In this document: positions 16,707 to 25,452 of the stretch, piece by piece
Layout of the letters: every line of letters starts with the position of its first letter
How positions within the stretch are numbered: position 1 is the first letter of the stretch
Source of the DNA: Burkholderia glumae LMG 2196 = ATCC 33617
Lineage (GTDB): Bacteria > Pseudomonadota > Gammaproteobacteria > Burkholderiales > Burkholderiaceae
DNA length: 64,000 nt
Reading direction: 5' to 3'
Assembly: GCF_000960995.1 (NCBI RefSeq)
Contig: NZ_CP009435.1
Coordinates: 2,480,001-2,544,000 of the forward strand
The notes under the pieces: generated by a model
Databases searched by the model: none
Told to the model about the DNA's origin: nothing
What the model saw: the letters and a program-made list of their open reading frames with translations, nothing else
Made by a program: the position numbers and the translations under genes

Positions 16707-16916
16707 TCAGTCGTCCAGGCGCAGGCCGACCTTCAGCGTGACCTGCCAGTGGGCGACCTTGCCGTCCTCGATATGGCCGCGGGTTTCGAGCACCTGGAAC
16801 CACTCCAGGTTGTGCAGCGTCTTGGCCGCCTTCGCGATGGCGACGCGAATCGCGTCGTCGCTCGACGACTGCGACGAGCCGGTGAGCTCGATGTGCTTGT
16901 AGACGTGGTCACTCAT
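16707..16916 (-). CDS. dodecin family flavin-binding protein
   Basis: 69-aa dodecin, a small dodecameric flavin/CoA-binding storage protein of the cytoplasm. The sequence has the usual beta-alpha-beta-beta plan: HVYKHIELTGSSQSSSDDAI, then a helix AIAKAAKTLHNLEWFQV, then ETRGHIEDGKVAHWQVTLKVGLRLDD. The central Trp of LEWFQV and the Gln of HWQV match the flavin-stacking positions of the family. Length is exactly typical. AGGC(A)TC precedes the ATG. It stands alone, with possible terminator hairpins just after the stop. Confidence 0.93.
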   Translation of the reverse strand: MSDHVYKHIELTGSSQSSSDDAIRVAIAKAAKTLHNLEWFQVLETRGHIEDGKVAHWQVTLKVGLRLDD

Positions 16917-17313
16917 GATGCCTCCGTAACGGTGGATGGACCGATGCGACGGCCGGCTCGCTGCCGAAGCCGCCGCCCGTCAAGGAGTGATTCGCGGGCG
17001 GGGGGACAAGTTCAATCGGATTCGGGAGCGGGCAGGGCGCGAGCCAGTGCGGTGAAACCTGCAGCAAGGCCCGGACCCGAGCGGACCCGAGCCGGCGACC
17101 GGGCGCGGCCTTCCCGTGACGAGGCAGGACCCGGCAGCACGCGCGCTGCCGCGATCGGCACGAGATCGCGCCAGCCCGCCGCAAGCGGAGTCGTCGTCGA
17201 GGCCTTCGGCCCGTCTCGATCCGGCCCGTCTCGATCCGGCCCGCGCGATACGGCCGGGCCAAGCGCCGGCGCGCGATTCACGGCGCGCGACGCCGGCCCG
17301 GCAGCAGCCCGGC
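16917..17313. other. GC-rich intergenic region with tandem repeats
   Basis: Leader of dodecin and tail of the unknown minus-strand gene. It contains two exact copies of the 10-mer CGGACCCGAG (17072-17091) and 2.5 copies of a 15-mer CGGCCCGTCTCGATC (17207-17243). No supported gene. Confidence 0.6.
17207..17243 (+). repeat. 15-bp tandem repeat, about 2.5 copies
   Basis: CGGCCCGTCTCGATC occurs twice exactly, then a third truncated copy CGGCCCG. A shorter 10-bp tandem pair lies about 115 bp before it. Confidence 0.85.
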
Positions 17314-17748
17314 TTACAGCGATCGCGGCGTCGTATCGCCGGCGTTCTGCCGGCCCGCGCTGCGCTCGCCGGCATTCGCGCCGAACTCGGGGAGGATGCG
17401 CCCTCGCGCGCGGCTCGCGAACACCAGGAAGCCGAAGCCGTTCGCCTCGTACCAGTAGCCGCCGTTCTCGAGCCCGTCGAGCGGCTGCTCGAGCGCGTTG
17501 GTGATCGATTCCACGCAGCGCCTGCGCAAGTCGGCGATCGCCGGATACGGCGGATGGGCACCGCGCACGGTGCAGAGCAACACGTCCAGTCCGGGCAGCA
17601 CGTGCGCGTAGAGCACCGGTTCGTCCTGCGCGCGGGCGCGCGCGATCTTGGTATCGAGCTGGGCGAAGGGCTTCGCGTGACGCAGTACGGCCAGGAACGA
17701 TTCCTGGCCGTCCGGCTGCATGCGTCGGCGTTTTTTCGGAAAGGACAT
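17314..17748 (-). CDS. hypothetical protein, 144 aa
   Basis: Not recognised. The frame shows coding-like composition. The start is basic (MSFPKKRRRMQPDGQESF) and is followed by an ordered, mixed alpha/beta-looking segment: FLAVLRHAKPFAQLDTKIAR, VLPGLDVLLCTVRGAHPPYP, ADLRRRCVESITNALEQPLD and GGYWYEANGFGFLVFASRAR. The last 30 residues are low complexity. The ATG at 17748 gives a soluble product but has a poor ribosome-binding site. An in-frame ATG at 17793 follows a G-rich stretch and would add 15 residues. No signal peptide or TM segment. It sits alone on the minus strand with an AT-rich leader. Reality as a gene is likely but not certain. Confidence 0.55.
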   Translation of the reverse strand: MSFPKKRRRMQPDGQESFLAVLRHAKPFAQLDTKIARARAQDEPVLYAHVLPGLDVLLCTVRGAHPPYPAIADLRRRCVESITNALEQPLDGLENGGYWYEANGFGFLVFASRARGRILPEFGANAGERSAGRQNAGDTTPRSL

Positions 17749-18160
17749 AAACACTCGCGTCAAAAACGATTGCAAGATTTGTGGCTTTGTCATGCGACCC
17801 ACCCCCAAACCGGCTAGCGCGCCCGCATGTCGATCTTTTATAGCATACGAAAATGCCGTCTTCACTAAGTGTTCGACCAGGCCGCGCAGGGCCGAACGCG
17901 TGAATGTCCACGATCGTCATGTCTGCGCTGATTGCGCCTTGTGTAATGTCGTTGCTTTTTCATGATAGACCGGCGCACGCGGCGCGTGCAGGCCCGATTC
18001 ATAAAAAAGCCACGTTTCGGGGCGCGCGCGGATGAGTGTTTTCCCGCGTGCGGCGGCGGCCCGCCCGATCGCGCCGCACAAAAAAAGGCCGCAAAAAAGC
18101 CCGCGCGCGGCGGGCTCGGGACCGGCCCGCGGCGGGCCGATCCGATGGCGGCGGGGCGCG
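17749..18160. other. intergenic region, relatively AT-rich leader
   Basis: From 17750 to about 18010 the sequence is much less GC-rich than the surroundings and probably holds the promoter of the minus-strand hypothetical gene. It then contains the mscL terminator at 18093-18116. No supported gene. Confidence 0.55.
18093..18116 (-). terminator. terminator of mscL
   Basis: On the minus strand AGCCCGC-loop-GCGGGCT runs into six T. It begins 45 bp after the mscL stop. A second A/T tract lies just beyond. Confidence 0.85.
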
Positions 18161-18604
18161 TCAGCCTCGGTTCTTCAGCGAATCGCGGATCTCGCGCAGC
18201 AGCATCACGTCCTCGGGCGGCGGCGGCGGTTCGGCCGGCGCGGTTTCGACCGGGCGGCGCAGCCGGTTGATGAAGCGCACCATCAGAAAGATGATGAACG
18301 CGAGGATGATGAAGTTGATCAGCACGGTGATGAACGAGCCGTAGCCGAACAGCGCGACGCCTGCGGCCTGCAGATCCTTGTACGAGTCGGGATTGCCCTT
18401 GAAGGTCGCCGGGATCGGGCCGAGCTGTATGAACTTGTTCGAGAAATCGAGGCCCCCGGTGATCACCCCGATCACCGGCATGATGAGATCCTTGACGACG
18501 GAATCGACGATCTTCGAAAACGCGCCGCCGATGATCACGCCGACGGCCAGATCCATCACATTGCCCTTGACGGCGAACTCCTTAAACTCCTTCATGATGC
18601 TCAT
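18161..18604 (-). CDS. mscL: large-conductance mechanosensitive channel MscL
   Basis: Inner-membrane pentameric channel that opens on hypo-osmotic shock. Length is 147 aa. The N-terminus MSIMKEFKEFAVKGNVMDLAVGVIIGGAFSKI contains the amphipathic helix and Gly/Ala-rich pore-lining TM1. A periplasmic loop follows, then TM2 FGYGSFITVLINFIILAFIIF. The C-terminal tail has a Pro run (PAEPPPPPEDV) before the final helix LLREIRDSLKN. The ATG at 18604 has GGAGA well placed upstream. Longer upstream reading is low-complexity shadow sequence. It is a single gene with its own terminator. Confidence 0.96.
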   Translation of the reverse strand: MSIMKEFKEFAVKGNVMDLAVGVIIGGAFSKIVDSVVKDLIMPVIGVITGGLDFSNKFIQLGPIPATFKGNPDSYKDLQAAGVALFGYGSFITVLINFIILAFIIFLMVRFINRLRRPVETAPAEPPPPPEDVMLLREIRDSLKNRG

Positions 18605-18742
18605 AAGCAGGTTTCTCCAGAAAAGGGAAAGAGAATGCGCGGCCGGTTCGCCCGCGCGATGATCGCGCCCAGGCAGCGAAGGCGATCGGACACCGATACT
18701 TCCCGGGATGTTAACAAACTCGGCGCCGGATGGTGCGCCATG

Positions 18743-18767
18743 AAAAACGGGCCGTCGCCGGCCCGTT
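18743..18767 (-). terminator. terminator of the pspA-TPR transcript
   Basis: Perfect 8-bp stem AACGGGCC/GGCCCGTT with a 6-nt loop; on the minus strand it continues into a T5 run. It is 79 bp after the TPR gene stop and before the mscL leader. Confidence 0.8.
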
Positions 18768-18845
18768 GCGCGTGAACTCCGGGCCGCCGCTCCGCGTCGG
18801 CGCCGCTTGGGCGCGCGCAGAGGGGCCGGCTGGCCGGCCCGGCGC

Positions 18846-20093
18846 TCAGCTGTTGTTCCAGTCGTCGTCGCTGCTGCTGCCCAGATCGACGCCGCCGTCG
18901 TTGCCGCCGCTGTCCCAACTGCCGCCCTGACCGAAGTCGAAGCCAGCGTCGTTCCCGCCGCCGTTGTCGGCGCTGCCGCCCAAGCCGTCATTCGCGCGGC
19001 GCCGCTCGTCGTCGACGATCACGTCGCGCTCGACCACGCGCTCGCGGCCGCCCGACATGGCCTCGCCGAGCAGCACGCCGGTCAGGAGGCCGCCCATGCC
19101 GCTGCCGAAGCCGCCGCCCTGCTGCACGATCACGGGCGGCTGTTGCGGCGGATAGGGCGGATACGGCTGCTGCTGCGGGTACGAGGGCGGATAGGGCGGC
19201 TGGGCCTGGGTGCCCGTCAATCGATCGGCCTCCTGAGCAAATACCGATCCCGTGCCGGCCGCCGGCGAGGCCGGCGCGGCGTTCGGATCGGGGCGGCCCT
19301 CGACGCGCGCCTTCAGGCTCGCGAAGCGGTGCTCGAGGTCCTCGAGCTGGTAGGGCGGCACCGGATTCTTGCCGGTCGACAGCGTTTCGACCAGCGTGCG
19401 CGCATCGGTTTCCACGCCCTCGATGTCGCTTGCCAGCGCGGCGGCGCCGGGTGCCGTGGACAGCCGTGCGTCGAGCTTGAGCGGCCGCACTTCGTTCAAC
19501 AGTTCGGTGGCGCGCTTCAGTTGCGCGCGGCGCTCGTCGTCGGCCTGCTTGTCCTCGCCCGAGCGCGCGCGGCGCAGCGTCCAGCGCAGCACCAGCGCGA
19601 TCACGGCCACCAGCAGCAGGAGCGCGATCCACATGCCGACCGACGGGCCGTGCCGGGCCGGCGCGGCCGGTGCGAACGGCGCCGACTGCGTGGCCGCCTG
19701 GGGCTGGGCGAGCGGCTGCAGCGCCCCGCCGGAGGTGGCCGAGCGGCGTTCGCCGGCGCGGTTCGCGTCGGCCCGCACGCGTGCCTCGGTTTGCGCGAAC
19801 GTGGACGGGTTGGTGAAATGGATCGACGGATCGAGCGACTTCGCGCGCTCGATCTGCGCGAGCGCGTCGGCCGCGCGGCCCTCGCGATCGAGCACCTGGC
19901 CGTACAGGTAATGCGCGCGCGCGCTGTCGGGATGCGCCTGGATCACTTCCGAGAGCTGGGCGTCGGCGCGTTGCCAGTTGCGCTGGCTGACCGATTGCTC
20001 GACCTGCGCCAGCGACGGCACGGCCGCGAACACGCTCGCCGAGACGGCGAGCAGCGAGACGGCGGCGGCGGCGGCGGCAACGAATTTTTTCAT
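18846..20093 (-). CDS. TPR-containing membrane protein linked to PspA
   Basis: 415-aa protein with an N-terminal signal/anchor (MKKFVAAAAAAVSLLAVSAS, likely cleaved after VFA). A TPR-like region at about residues 30-95 includes RADAQLSEVIQAHPDSARAH and YLYGQVLDREGRAADAL. After a Pro/Ala linker a TM helix WIALLLLVAVIALVLRW lies near 155-172, followed by a cytoplasmic helical segment. A Pro/Tyr/Gln-rich stretch (PYPPSYPQQQPYPPYPP) and a Gly-rich segment with GMGGLLTGVLLGEAMSGG follow, then an acidic Gly/Asp/Ser tail. It follows pspA by 89 bp on the same strand. Function is unknown; a membrane partner of PspA in envelope stress is an inference from context. Confidence 0.8.
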   Translation of the reverse strand: MKKFVAAAAAAVSLLAVSASVFAAVPSLAQVEQSVSQRNWQRADAQLSEVIQAHPDSARAHYLYGQVLDREGRAADALAQIERAKSLDPSIHFTNPSTFAQTEARVRADANRAGERRSATSGGALQPLAQPQAATQSAPFAPAAPARHGPSVGMWIALLLLVAVIALVLRWTLRRARSGEDKQADDERRAQLKRATELLNEVRPLKLDARLSTAPGAAALASDIEGVETDARTLVETLSTGKNPVPPYQLEDLEHRFASLKARVEGRPDPNAAPASPAAGTGSVFAQEADRLTGTQAQPPYPPSYPQQQPYPPYPPQQPPVIVQQGGGFGSGMGGLLTGVLLGEAMSGGRERVVERDVIVDDERRRANDGLGGSADNGGGNDAGFDFGQGGSWDSGGNDGGVDLGSSSDDDWNNS

Positions 20094-20182
20094 CTGTGTT
20101 CAGGCGGCGAGCCTGCCTCTTTCGACGGTGTCGCGCGGCCGGCGGCAAGCGGCATGCCCGCCGCGCGGGGCCGGTGCATGGA

Positions 20183-20863
20183 TTACTGCGCCGGCGTGTT
20201 CAGTTGCTTCTTCAGCGCTTCGAGGCGATCGTCGACCGACGGGCCGCGGTTCAGCGCCGCGAGCTTGTCGTCGAGCGCCTTGCCGCTGTTCGTGTCGGCC
20301 GAGTTCAGGCGTGCGTCCGAACGGGCGTTCGACAGGGCGACCTTGTCCTCGAGCTTCTGGAAGTCGGCCGACAGGTCCTTGCCGCCGATGCCGCCCAGCG
20401 CGGTGGCCGCGACATCCTTGGCCTGCGCGATTTCCTGCTTGGCCTGCAGGATGTTCGAGCGCGTGTTCAGGTCGTTGCGGCGCTGGCGCATGTCGGCGAT
20501 CTGGGCCTTCAGCTTGTCGACCGACGGCTCGAGCGCGTCGAGTTCGCGGGCGAGCGCGTCGCGCTCGACCTCGGCGTTCGATTGCGCGCTCAGCGCCTCG
20601 CGCGCGAGCGACTCGTCGCCCGATTGCAGCGCGCGCTTGGCGCCATCCTCGTACTTCTTCACCTTGTCGGCGGCGGCGTCGCGCTTGCTGCGCTGGGTCG
20701 CGACCTGGGCCTCGATCTCGATCAGCGAGTTCTCGGCCTTGGCAATGCTGTCGTCGAGCTCCCGCACGATCTGCCGTGCGTCGCGCGACGGGTCCTGCAC
20801 CGAATCGGCTGCGTCGTTCAGCAGGCCTTTGAGCGTGCGCGAGATAGAGTCGAAAAGCGACAT
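20183..20863 (-). CDS. PspA/IM30 family envelope-stress protein
   Basis: Peripheral membrane protein of 226 aa, almost entirely coiled coil, as in PspA/Vipp1. It begins MSLFDSISRTLKGLLNDAAD, the membrane-binding amphipathic helix, then DARQIVRELDDSIAKAENSL and long heptad-rich helices to about residue 190. The start at 20863 is preferred over the ATG four codons earlier because GGAGGG within that extension is ideally placed as ribosome-binding site. A TATAAT-like TAATAT on the minus strand at 20943-20948 may be the -10 element. Pairing with the TPR membrane protein suggests a two-gene envelope operon; no PspF/PspBC genes are nearby. Confidence 0.88.
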   Translation of the reverse strand: MSLFDSISRTLKGLLNDAADSVQDPSRDARQIVRELDDSIAKAENSLIEIEAQVATQRSKRDAAADKVKKYEDGAKRALQSGDESLAREALSAQSNAEVERDALARELDALEPSVDKLKAQIADMRQRRNDLNTRSNILQAKQEIAQAKDVAATALGGIGGKDLSADFQKLEDKVALSNARSDARLNSADTNSGKALDDKLAALNRGPSVDDRLEALKKQLNTPAQ

Positions 20864-21485
20864 GAAACCCTCCATGGATGAATGTCGAGGCGATCGGCGA
20901 CCACCTCGTTGACACGGCGCGGCGCGCCCGTGATGCCGGCGGATATTACACCACCGGATCGCTTAAACACCGCTTAAGACGGGGCGGCGCCGGTGCCGGC
21001 GGCGCCCGCGGCACGGCCCGGCCGGCCGCATCAGGGGCGGCTTCCGGGCAGGCTGCCCGCGCTGCCGCGCCGGCGGCCCCCCCGCGGGCATGAGATGCGG
21101 GTGCCTGGCGCGGATTTCCAGGGGACGACACCGACGGATACAAAGCTTTCGCCGTTGAAAGCATCGCGCGGCCATGCGCCTTCTCGCTTCCGATGATAGC
21201 GGGCGTGGGTGACGGTGGCGCGTCGGCGTGGCGGTGGCGGGCGCGTTGCGCGGCGCGCGTGCCCCGCGATGGGGCAGGCAGCGGGAATTTTTACAAAAAA
21301 TCGCGTGGGGTGCCGGACGATTTCATTAAAATGCGCTGTCGCGTCGCGGGAATGGATCGCCGCGTGCCGTGATCCGGTGATGTGCTACGCTCCTGCGCAT
21401 CGCCTCAAGCCCCAACACCTAAGATCCACACGCACATGCGCGCTCCGCGCGCCCGCGGTGTCGCCGCAGCGCCCGCCATTCCGAC
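20864..21485. other. divergent intergenic region between pspA and the PBP gene
   Basis: About 620 bp. The pspA side has an AT-richer patch with TAATAT (minus strand, 20943-20948). The PBP side has an AT-rich patch from 21289 to 21332 ending in TAAAAT. Between them the sequence is very GC-rich with short palindromes such as CGGGCAG-G-CTGCCCG near 21047. No ORF here has a convincing start or family resemblance. Confidence 0.55.
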
Positions 21486-23999
21486 ATGCCGATCATCAAA
21501 CGCCCGTCCGATTCCGAACCCAACTACAAGTTACGCCGCTCGCCTTCCGGTGCGTTTTACGCGGACGAATCCGATCGCCACGGCGGCGGTGACGACCATC
21601 GCCGCGACCGCGACGATGACGACGGCGGCGGACGCTCGGTCGGCGCGCGCATCGCGTTGTGGTTCGCCGGCCTGATCGCGCTGGCCGGCGTGGTCGGCGC
21701 GCTGATCGTCGGCTATGCGCTGGTGGTGATGGCGCCGCAGCTGCCGTCGCTCGATGCGCTGACCAACTACCAGCCGAAGGTGCCGCTGCGCGTCTATACG
21801 GCCGACCACGTGCTGATCGGCGAGTTCGGCGAGGAGCGCCGCAGCCTGGTGCGCTTCCAGGACATCCCCGACGTGATGAAGAAGGCGGTGCTCGCGATCG
21901 AGGACTACCGCTTCTACGAGCACGGCGGTGTCGACTTCGTCGGCATCCTGCGTGCGGGCGTGGCCGACCTGATGCACGGCGGCGCGCGGCAGGGCGCGAG
22001 CACGATCACGATGCAGGTCGCGCGCAACTTCTTCCTGTCGAGCGAGAAGACCTATACGCGCAAGATCTACGAAATGCTGCTTGCCTACAAGATCGAGCGC
22101 GCGCTGACGAAGGACCAGATCCTCGAGCTGTACATGAACCAGATCTATCTGGGGCAGCGCGCCTACGGCTTCGCGGCCGCCGCGCGCGTCTATTTCGGCA
22201 AGGACCTGAAGGACATCACGCTGGCCGAGGCGGCCATGCTGGCCGGCCTGCCGAAGGCGCCGTCGGCCTACAACCCGGTGGTCAATCCGAAGCGCGCGAA
22301 GGTGCGCCAGGAATACATCCTGAGGCGCATGCTCGAGCTCGGCTACATCACGCAGCCGCAGTACGACGCCGCCGTGAAGGAGGAAATCCACACGCGCACG
22401 CCGGGCAACCAGTACGCCGTGCATGCCGAGTACGTCGCCGAGATGGTGCGCCAGATGATGTACGCGCAGTACAAGGACGAAACCTATACGCGCGGGCTGA
22501 GCGTGACCACCACGATCAACTCGACGGACCAGGAAGCGGCCTACCAGGCCGTGCGGCGCGGCATTCTCGACTACGAGCGCCGCCACGGGTATCGCGGGCC
22601 GGAAGGCTTCATCGCGCTGCCGGCCGCCGGCGACGCGCGCGACGAGGCTATCGACGACGCGCTGGCCGACCACCCCGACAACGGCGACCTGCAGTCGGCC
22701 GTGGTGATCGCCGCGGCGCCGTCGGCGGTGGAGGTGCAGTTCGTGGGCGGCGCGACCGCGAAGATCAGCGGGGCCAACCTGCGCTTCGTGGCGGCCGCGC
22801 TGAGCCCGCGCGCGTCCGACGCGCTGCGCATCAAGCCCGGCTCGATCGTGCGCGTGGTCAAGGACGCGCGCGACAACTGGCAGGTCAGCCAGCTGCCGCA
22901 GGTGGAAGGCGCGCTGGTCGCGCTCACGCCGCAGGACGGCGCGATCCGCTCGCTGGTCGGCGGCTTCGACTTCAACAAGAGCAAATTCAACCACGTCACG
23001 CAGGCGTGGCGCCAGCCCGGTTCGAGCTTCAAGCCCTTCATCTATTCGGCCGCGCTCGAGAAGGGCCTCGGGCCGGCGACCATCATCAACGACGCGCCGC
23101 TGTACTTCCCGCCCAGCACGCCGGGCGGCACCGCCTGGGAGCCGAAGGACGACGACCAGCCGGACGGCCCGATGACGATGCGCGATGCGCTGCGCAAGTC
23201 GAAGAACCTCGTGTCGATCCGGATCCTCGCCTCGATCGGTACCAAGTACGCCCAGGACTACGTGACCCAGCGGTTCGGCTTCGATCCGGCCAAGACGCCG
23301 CCCTACCTGCCGATGGCGCTCGGCGCCGGGCTCGTCACGCCGCTGCAGCTGGCGGGCGCGTATGCGGTGTTCGCCAACGGCGGCTACCGCGTCGATCCGT
23401 ATCTGATCGCGGAAGTCGACGACGCTTACGGCCAGCCGCTGCAAAAGGCGCAGCCGGCGATCGCCGGCAGCAACGCGCAGCGCACCATCGAGGCGCGCAA
23501 CGCCTACGTGATGAACAGCATGCTGCACACGGTGGCGACCTCCGGCACCGGCGCCGGCTCCAACGTGCTGGGGCGCTCCGACCTGCAGGGCAAGACCGGT
23601 ACCACCAACGACGCGAAGGACGGCTGGTTCGCCGGCTATCAGCAGTCGCTGGTGGCGGTGGCCTGGATGGGCTTCGACCAGCCGAGGAGCCTCGGCAGCC
23701 GCGAGTTCGGCGCCCAGCTCGGCCTGCCGATCTGGATCAACTACATGCGCACGGCGCTGCACGGCGTGCCCGAGCAGCAGATGCCGATGCCCGACGGCCT
23801 GACCACCATCGACGGCGAGCTGTACTTCTCCGATCACACGCCGGGCAACGGCTTCGTCGCGAACGTGGACATCGGCGACGCGGCGAACCCGATCAACGCC
23901 AACGACGCGCTCGGCTCGGCCGGCGCGGCGGGCCTGACGCCGCCGCCCGTGACGCCGCAGGAAAAGCAGCAGATCATGGACATGTTCGACAAGCCCTGA
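21486..23999 (+). CDS. mrcA: class A penicillin-binding protein 1A
   Basis: Bifunctional murein synthase of 837 aa: glycosyltransferase (GT51) plus DD-transpeptidase. A cytoplasmic His/Asp-rich tail (residues 1-50) precedes a TM helix at about 55-80. The GT51 domain carries the catalytic Glu in AIEDYRFYEHGGVDF, the GASTITMQVARNFFLS motif and the ELYMNQIYLG motif. Transpeptidase motifs are SSFK (in RQPGSSFKPF, near residue 515), SKN (in LRKSKNLVSI) and KTG (in GKTGTTND, near 702). An OB-like insert lies between. The N-terminal LPSLDALTNYQPKVPLRVYT block is typical of PBP1A. It stands alone with a strong terminator; the usual pil-gene neighbourhood of ponA is absent, so a second copy may exist elsewhere. 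Confidence 0.93.
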   Translation: MPIIKRPSDSEPNYKLRRSPSGAFYADESDRHGGGDDHRRDRDDDDGGGRSVGARIALWFAGLIALAGVVGALIVGYALVVMAPQLPSLDALTNYQPKVPLRVYTADHVLIGEFGEERRSLVRFQDIPDVMKKAVLAIEDYRFYEHGGVDFVGILRAGVADLMHGGARQGASTITMQVARNFFLSSEKTYTRKIYEMLLAYKIERALTKDQILELYMNQIYLGQRAYGFAAAARVYFGKDLKDITLAEAAMLAGLPKAPSAYNPVVNPKRAKVRQEYILRRMLELGYITQPQYDAAVKEEIHTRTPGNQYAVHAEYVAEMVRQMMYAQYKDETYTRGLSVTTTINSTDQEAAYQAVRRGILDYERRHGYRGPEGFIALPAAGDARDEAIDDALADHPDNGDLQSAVVIAAAPSAVEVQFVGGATAKISGANLRFVAAALSPRASDALRIKPGSIVRVVKDARDNWQVSQLPQVEGALVALTPQDGAIRSLVGGFDFNKSKFNHVTQAWRQPGSSFKPFIYSAALEKGLGPATIINDAPLYFPPSTPGGTAWEPKDDDQPDGPMTMRDALRKSKNLVSIRILASIGTKYAQDYVTQRFGFDPAKTPPYLPMALGAGLVTPLQLAGAYAVFANGGYRVDPYLIAEVDDAYGQPLQKAQPAIAGSNAQRTIEARNAYVMNSMLHTVATSGTGAGSNVLGRSDLQGKTGTTNDAKDGWFAGYQQSLVAVAWMGFDQPRSLGSREFGAQLGLPIWINYMRTALHGVPEQQMPMPDGLTTIDGELYFSDHTPGNGFVANVDIGDAANPINANDALGSAGAAGLTPPPVTPQEKQQIMDMFDKP

Positions 24000-24376
24000 T
24001 CCCGGCGAGCCCCGGCCCGTGACGGCGGGGCCGCGCGATGCGCGACGACGGCGCGGCGGACTTCGCCGCGCCGTTTTGCGTTGCGGCGCCGGCCGGTGCG
24101 CAACGCGGTGCCGCGCGAGTTGTGCACGGGTTTAACTGGGAGCGCTGGTCGATAGGCTCGCGCCATGCGGCGCAAGCCCTTGAGCCGATAGGCTTTTCGC
24201 CTTGGGGCGCGGCATGGGCAGGCCGGCCTCGCCAGCGCTTGCGGCGCGTTGCTGCCCGATTCGAGGCGCCGCCGCGAAAGCCCGCGCAATCAAGGGCTTG
24301 CGTGGCTTGTCAGGCGCTTGTCCACAGGCTCTTCAACATAATCTGGGGATATCGTCGCGGCCGCGCCGCGCGCCGT
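24000..24376. other. convergent intergenic region mrcA / threonine dehydratase-like
   Basis: Contains the mrcA terminator and a perfect 13-bp inverted repeat, CGCAAGCCCTTGA at 24171-24183 and TCAAGGGCTTGCG at 24290-24302, spaced 106 nt apart. A single DnaA-box-like 9-mer lies at 24318. No supported gene. Confidence 0.6.
24048..24077 (+). terminator. terminator of mrcA
   Basis: Perfect 11-bp stem ACGGCGCGGCG/CGCCGCGCCGT with a 5-nt loop followed by TTT, 49 bp after the stop. Confidence 0.88.
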
Positions 24377-25405
24377 TCAGCGCGCGCGGCGCGCGCCGGC
24401 CGGCGTGGCCAGGTGTGCCGCGAATGCCGCCGGATCGAGGTTCGAGCCCGGCAGCAGCACGCCGACGCGCCTGCCCTGCAGCGTCTCGCGCAACGGTCCG
24501 AGCAGCGCCGCCATCGGCGCCGCGCAGGCAGGCTCGACGGCCACCTTCAGATACGTGTGCAGGTAGCGCATCGCCGCGCGCAGCGCGTCATCGTCGACAC
24601 GCACGAGCCGCTCGAGGTGCCGCCGGCACAGCTCGTAACCGTATTCCTCGGTGTGGGTCACGGCGAGCGCCGCGGCGATGGTATGCGCGGGGCCCGAGGC
24701 GAGCGGCCGGTTGGCCGCGAAGCTGCGGCTCATCACGTCGGCACCTGCGGGCTCCACGCCGTAGACGCGAATCCGCGGGCTTGCGAGCCGCAGCGCCGTC
24801 GCGATGCCGGCGGCGAGGCCGCCGCCGCCCACCGGCACGATCACCGCATCGAGGTCGGGCGTCTGGGTGGCCCATTCGTAGCCGAGCGTGGCAGTGCCGA
24901 GGATCGTGCGGTAGCCGTTGAACGCATGCACGAACTGCCGGCCTTCCTCGATCTCGATGCGCCGCACGAGCTCGAACGCTTCGGCCTGCCCGGCTGCCAT
25001 CACGACCTCGGCGCCGTACTGCCGGCACAGCGCGAGCGGTGCGCGGTCGGCCGTATCGAGCAGCACCACCTTCGCGCCGATGCCGAGCCGCATGGCCGCG
25101 TAGGCGAGCGCCGCCGCATGATTGCCCGACGACACGCAGGTCACGCCGCTGCGCCGTTGCGGCTCGCGCAGCGCGAGCAGGTTCGCGAACGCGCTGCGCA
25201 CCTTGAAGCTGCCGCTTGCCTGCAGCAGCTCGAATTTCAGGTTGACGTGGGTGGTTTCCAGCGAGGGCAGTTCGGCGCGTTCGAACACCGGCGTGCGCGA
25301 CACCCAGGGGGTGAGCGCGAAATGCTCGGCGGCGATGTCGTCGAGCGTGGGAATCGGCTCGCCGTTGATGGACGGATGGGCAGGGGGCGGTGACAGGGTC
25401 GACAT
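24377..25405 (-). CDS. threonine/serine dehydratase-like PLP enzyme
   Basis: Fold-type II PLP enzyme of 342 aa. The PLP lysine is in LLQASGSFKVRSAFANL. The substrate loop is SSGNHAAALAYAA, and the phosphate-binding Gly loop is VPVGGGGLAAGIATAL. The C-terminus keeps LLPGSNLD (Ser opposite the pyridine N). There is no ACT regulatory domain, so it resembles catabolic or secondary-metabolism threonine dehydratases rather than biosynthetic IlvA. The start at 25405 fits the family. An alternative ATG at 25453 overlaps the argE stop (TGATG) and would couple translation, adding 16 residues. Substrate (Thr, Ser or a hydroxyamino acid) cannot be decided. Confidence 0.82.
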   Translation of the reverse strand: MSTLSPPPAHPSINGEPIPTLDDIAAEHFALTPWVSRTPVFERAELPSLETTHVNLKFELLQASGSFKVRSAFANLLALREPQRRSGVTCVSSGNHAAALAYAAMRLGIGAKVVLLDTADRAPLALCRQYGAEVVMAAGQAEAFELVRRIEIEEGRQFVHAFNGYRTILGTATLGYEWATQTPDLDAVIVPVGGGGLAAGIATALRLASPRIRVYGVEPAGADVMSRSFAANRPLASGPAHTIAAALAVTHTEEYGYELCRRHLERLVRVDDDALRAAMRYLHTYLKVAVEPACAAPMAALLGPLRETLQGRRVGVLLPGSNLDPAAFAAHLATPAGARRAR

Positions 25406-25452
25406 GGCGGAGAGCGGGGGCTCGCCGGACAGGCGAACCGGTCCGGATGGCA

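Noticed and set aside
21531..23837. 768-codon minus-strand frame opposite the penicillin-binding protein
   Set aside because: Composition typical of an antisense shadow; the plus-strand product has all PBP1A motifs.
24318..24326. DnaA-box-like TTGTCCACA, raising the idea of a replication origin
   Set aside because: Single box with one mismatch, no cluster, no AT-rich unwinding region and no dnaA/dnaN/parAB nearby.
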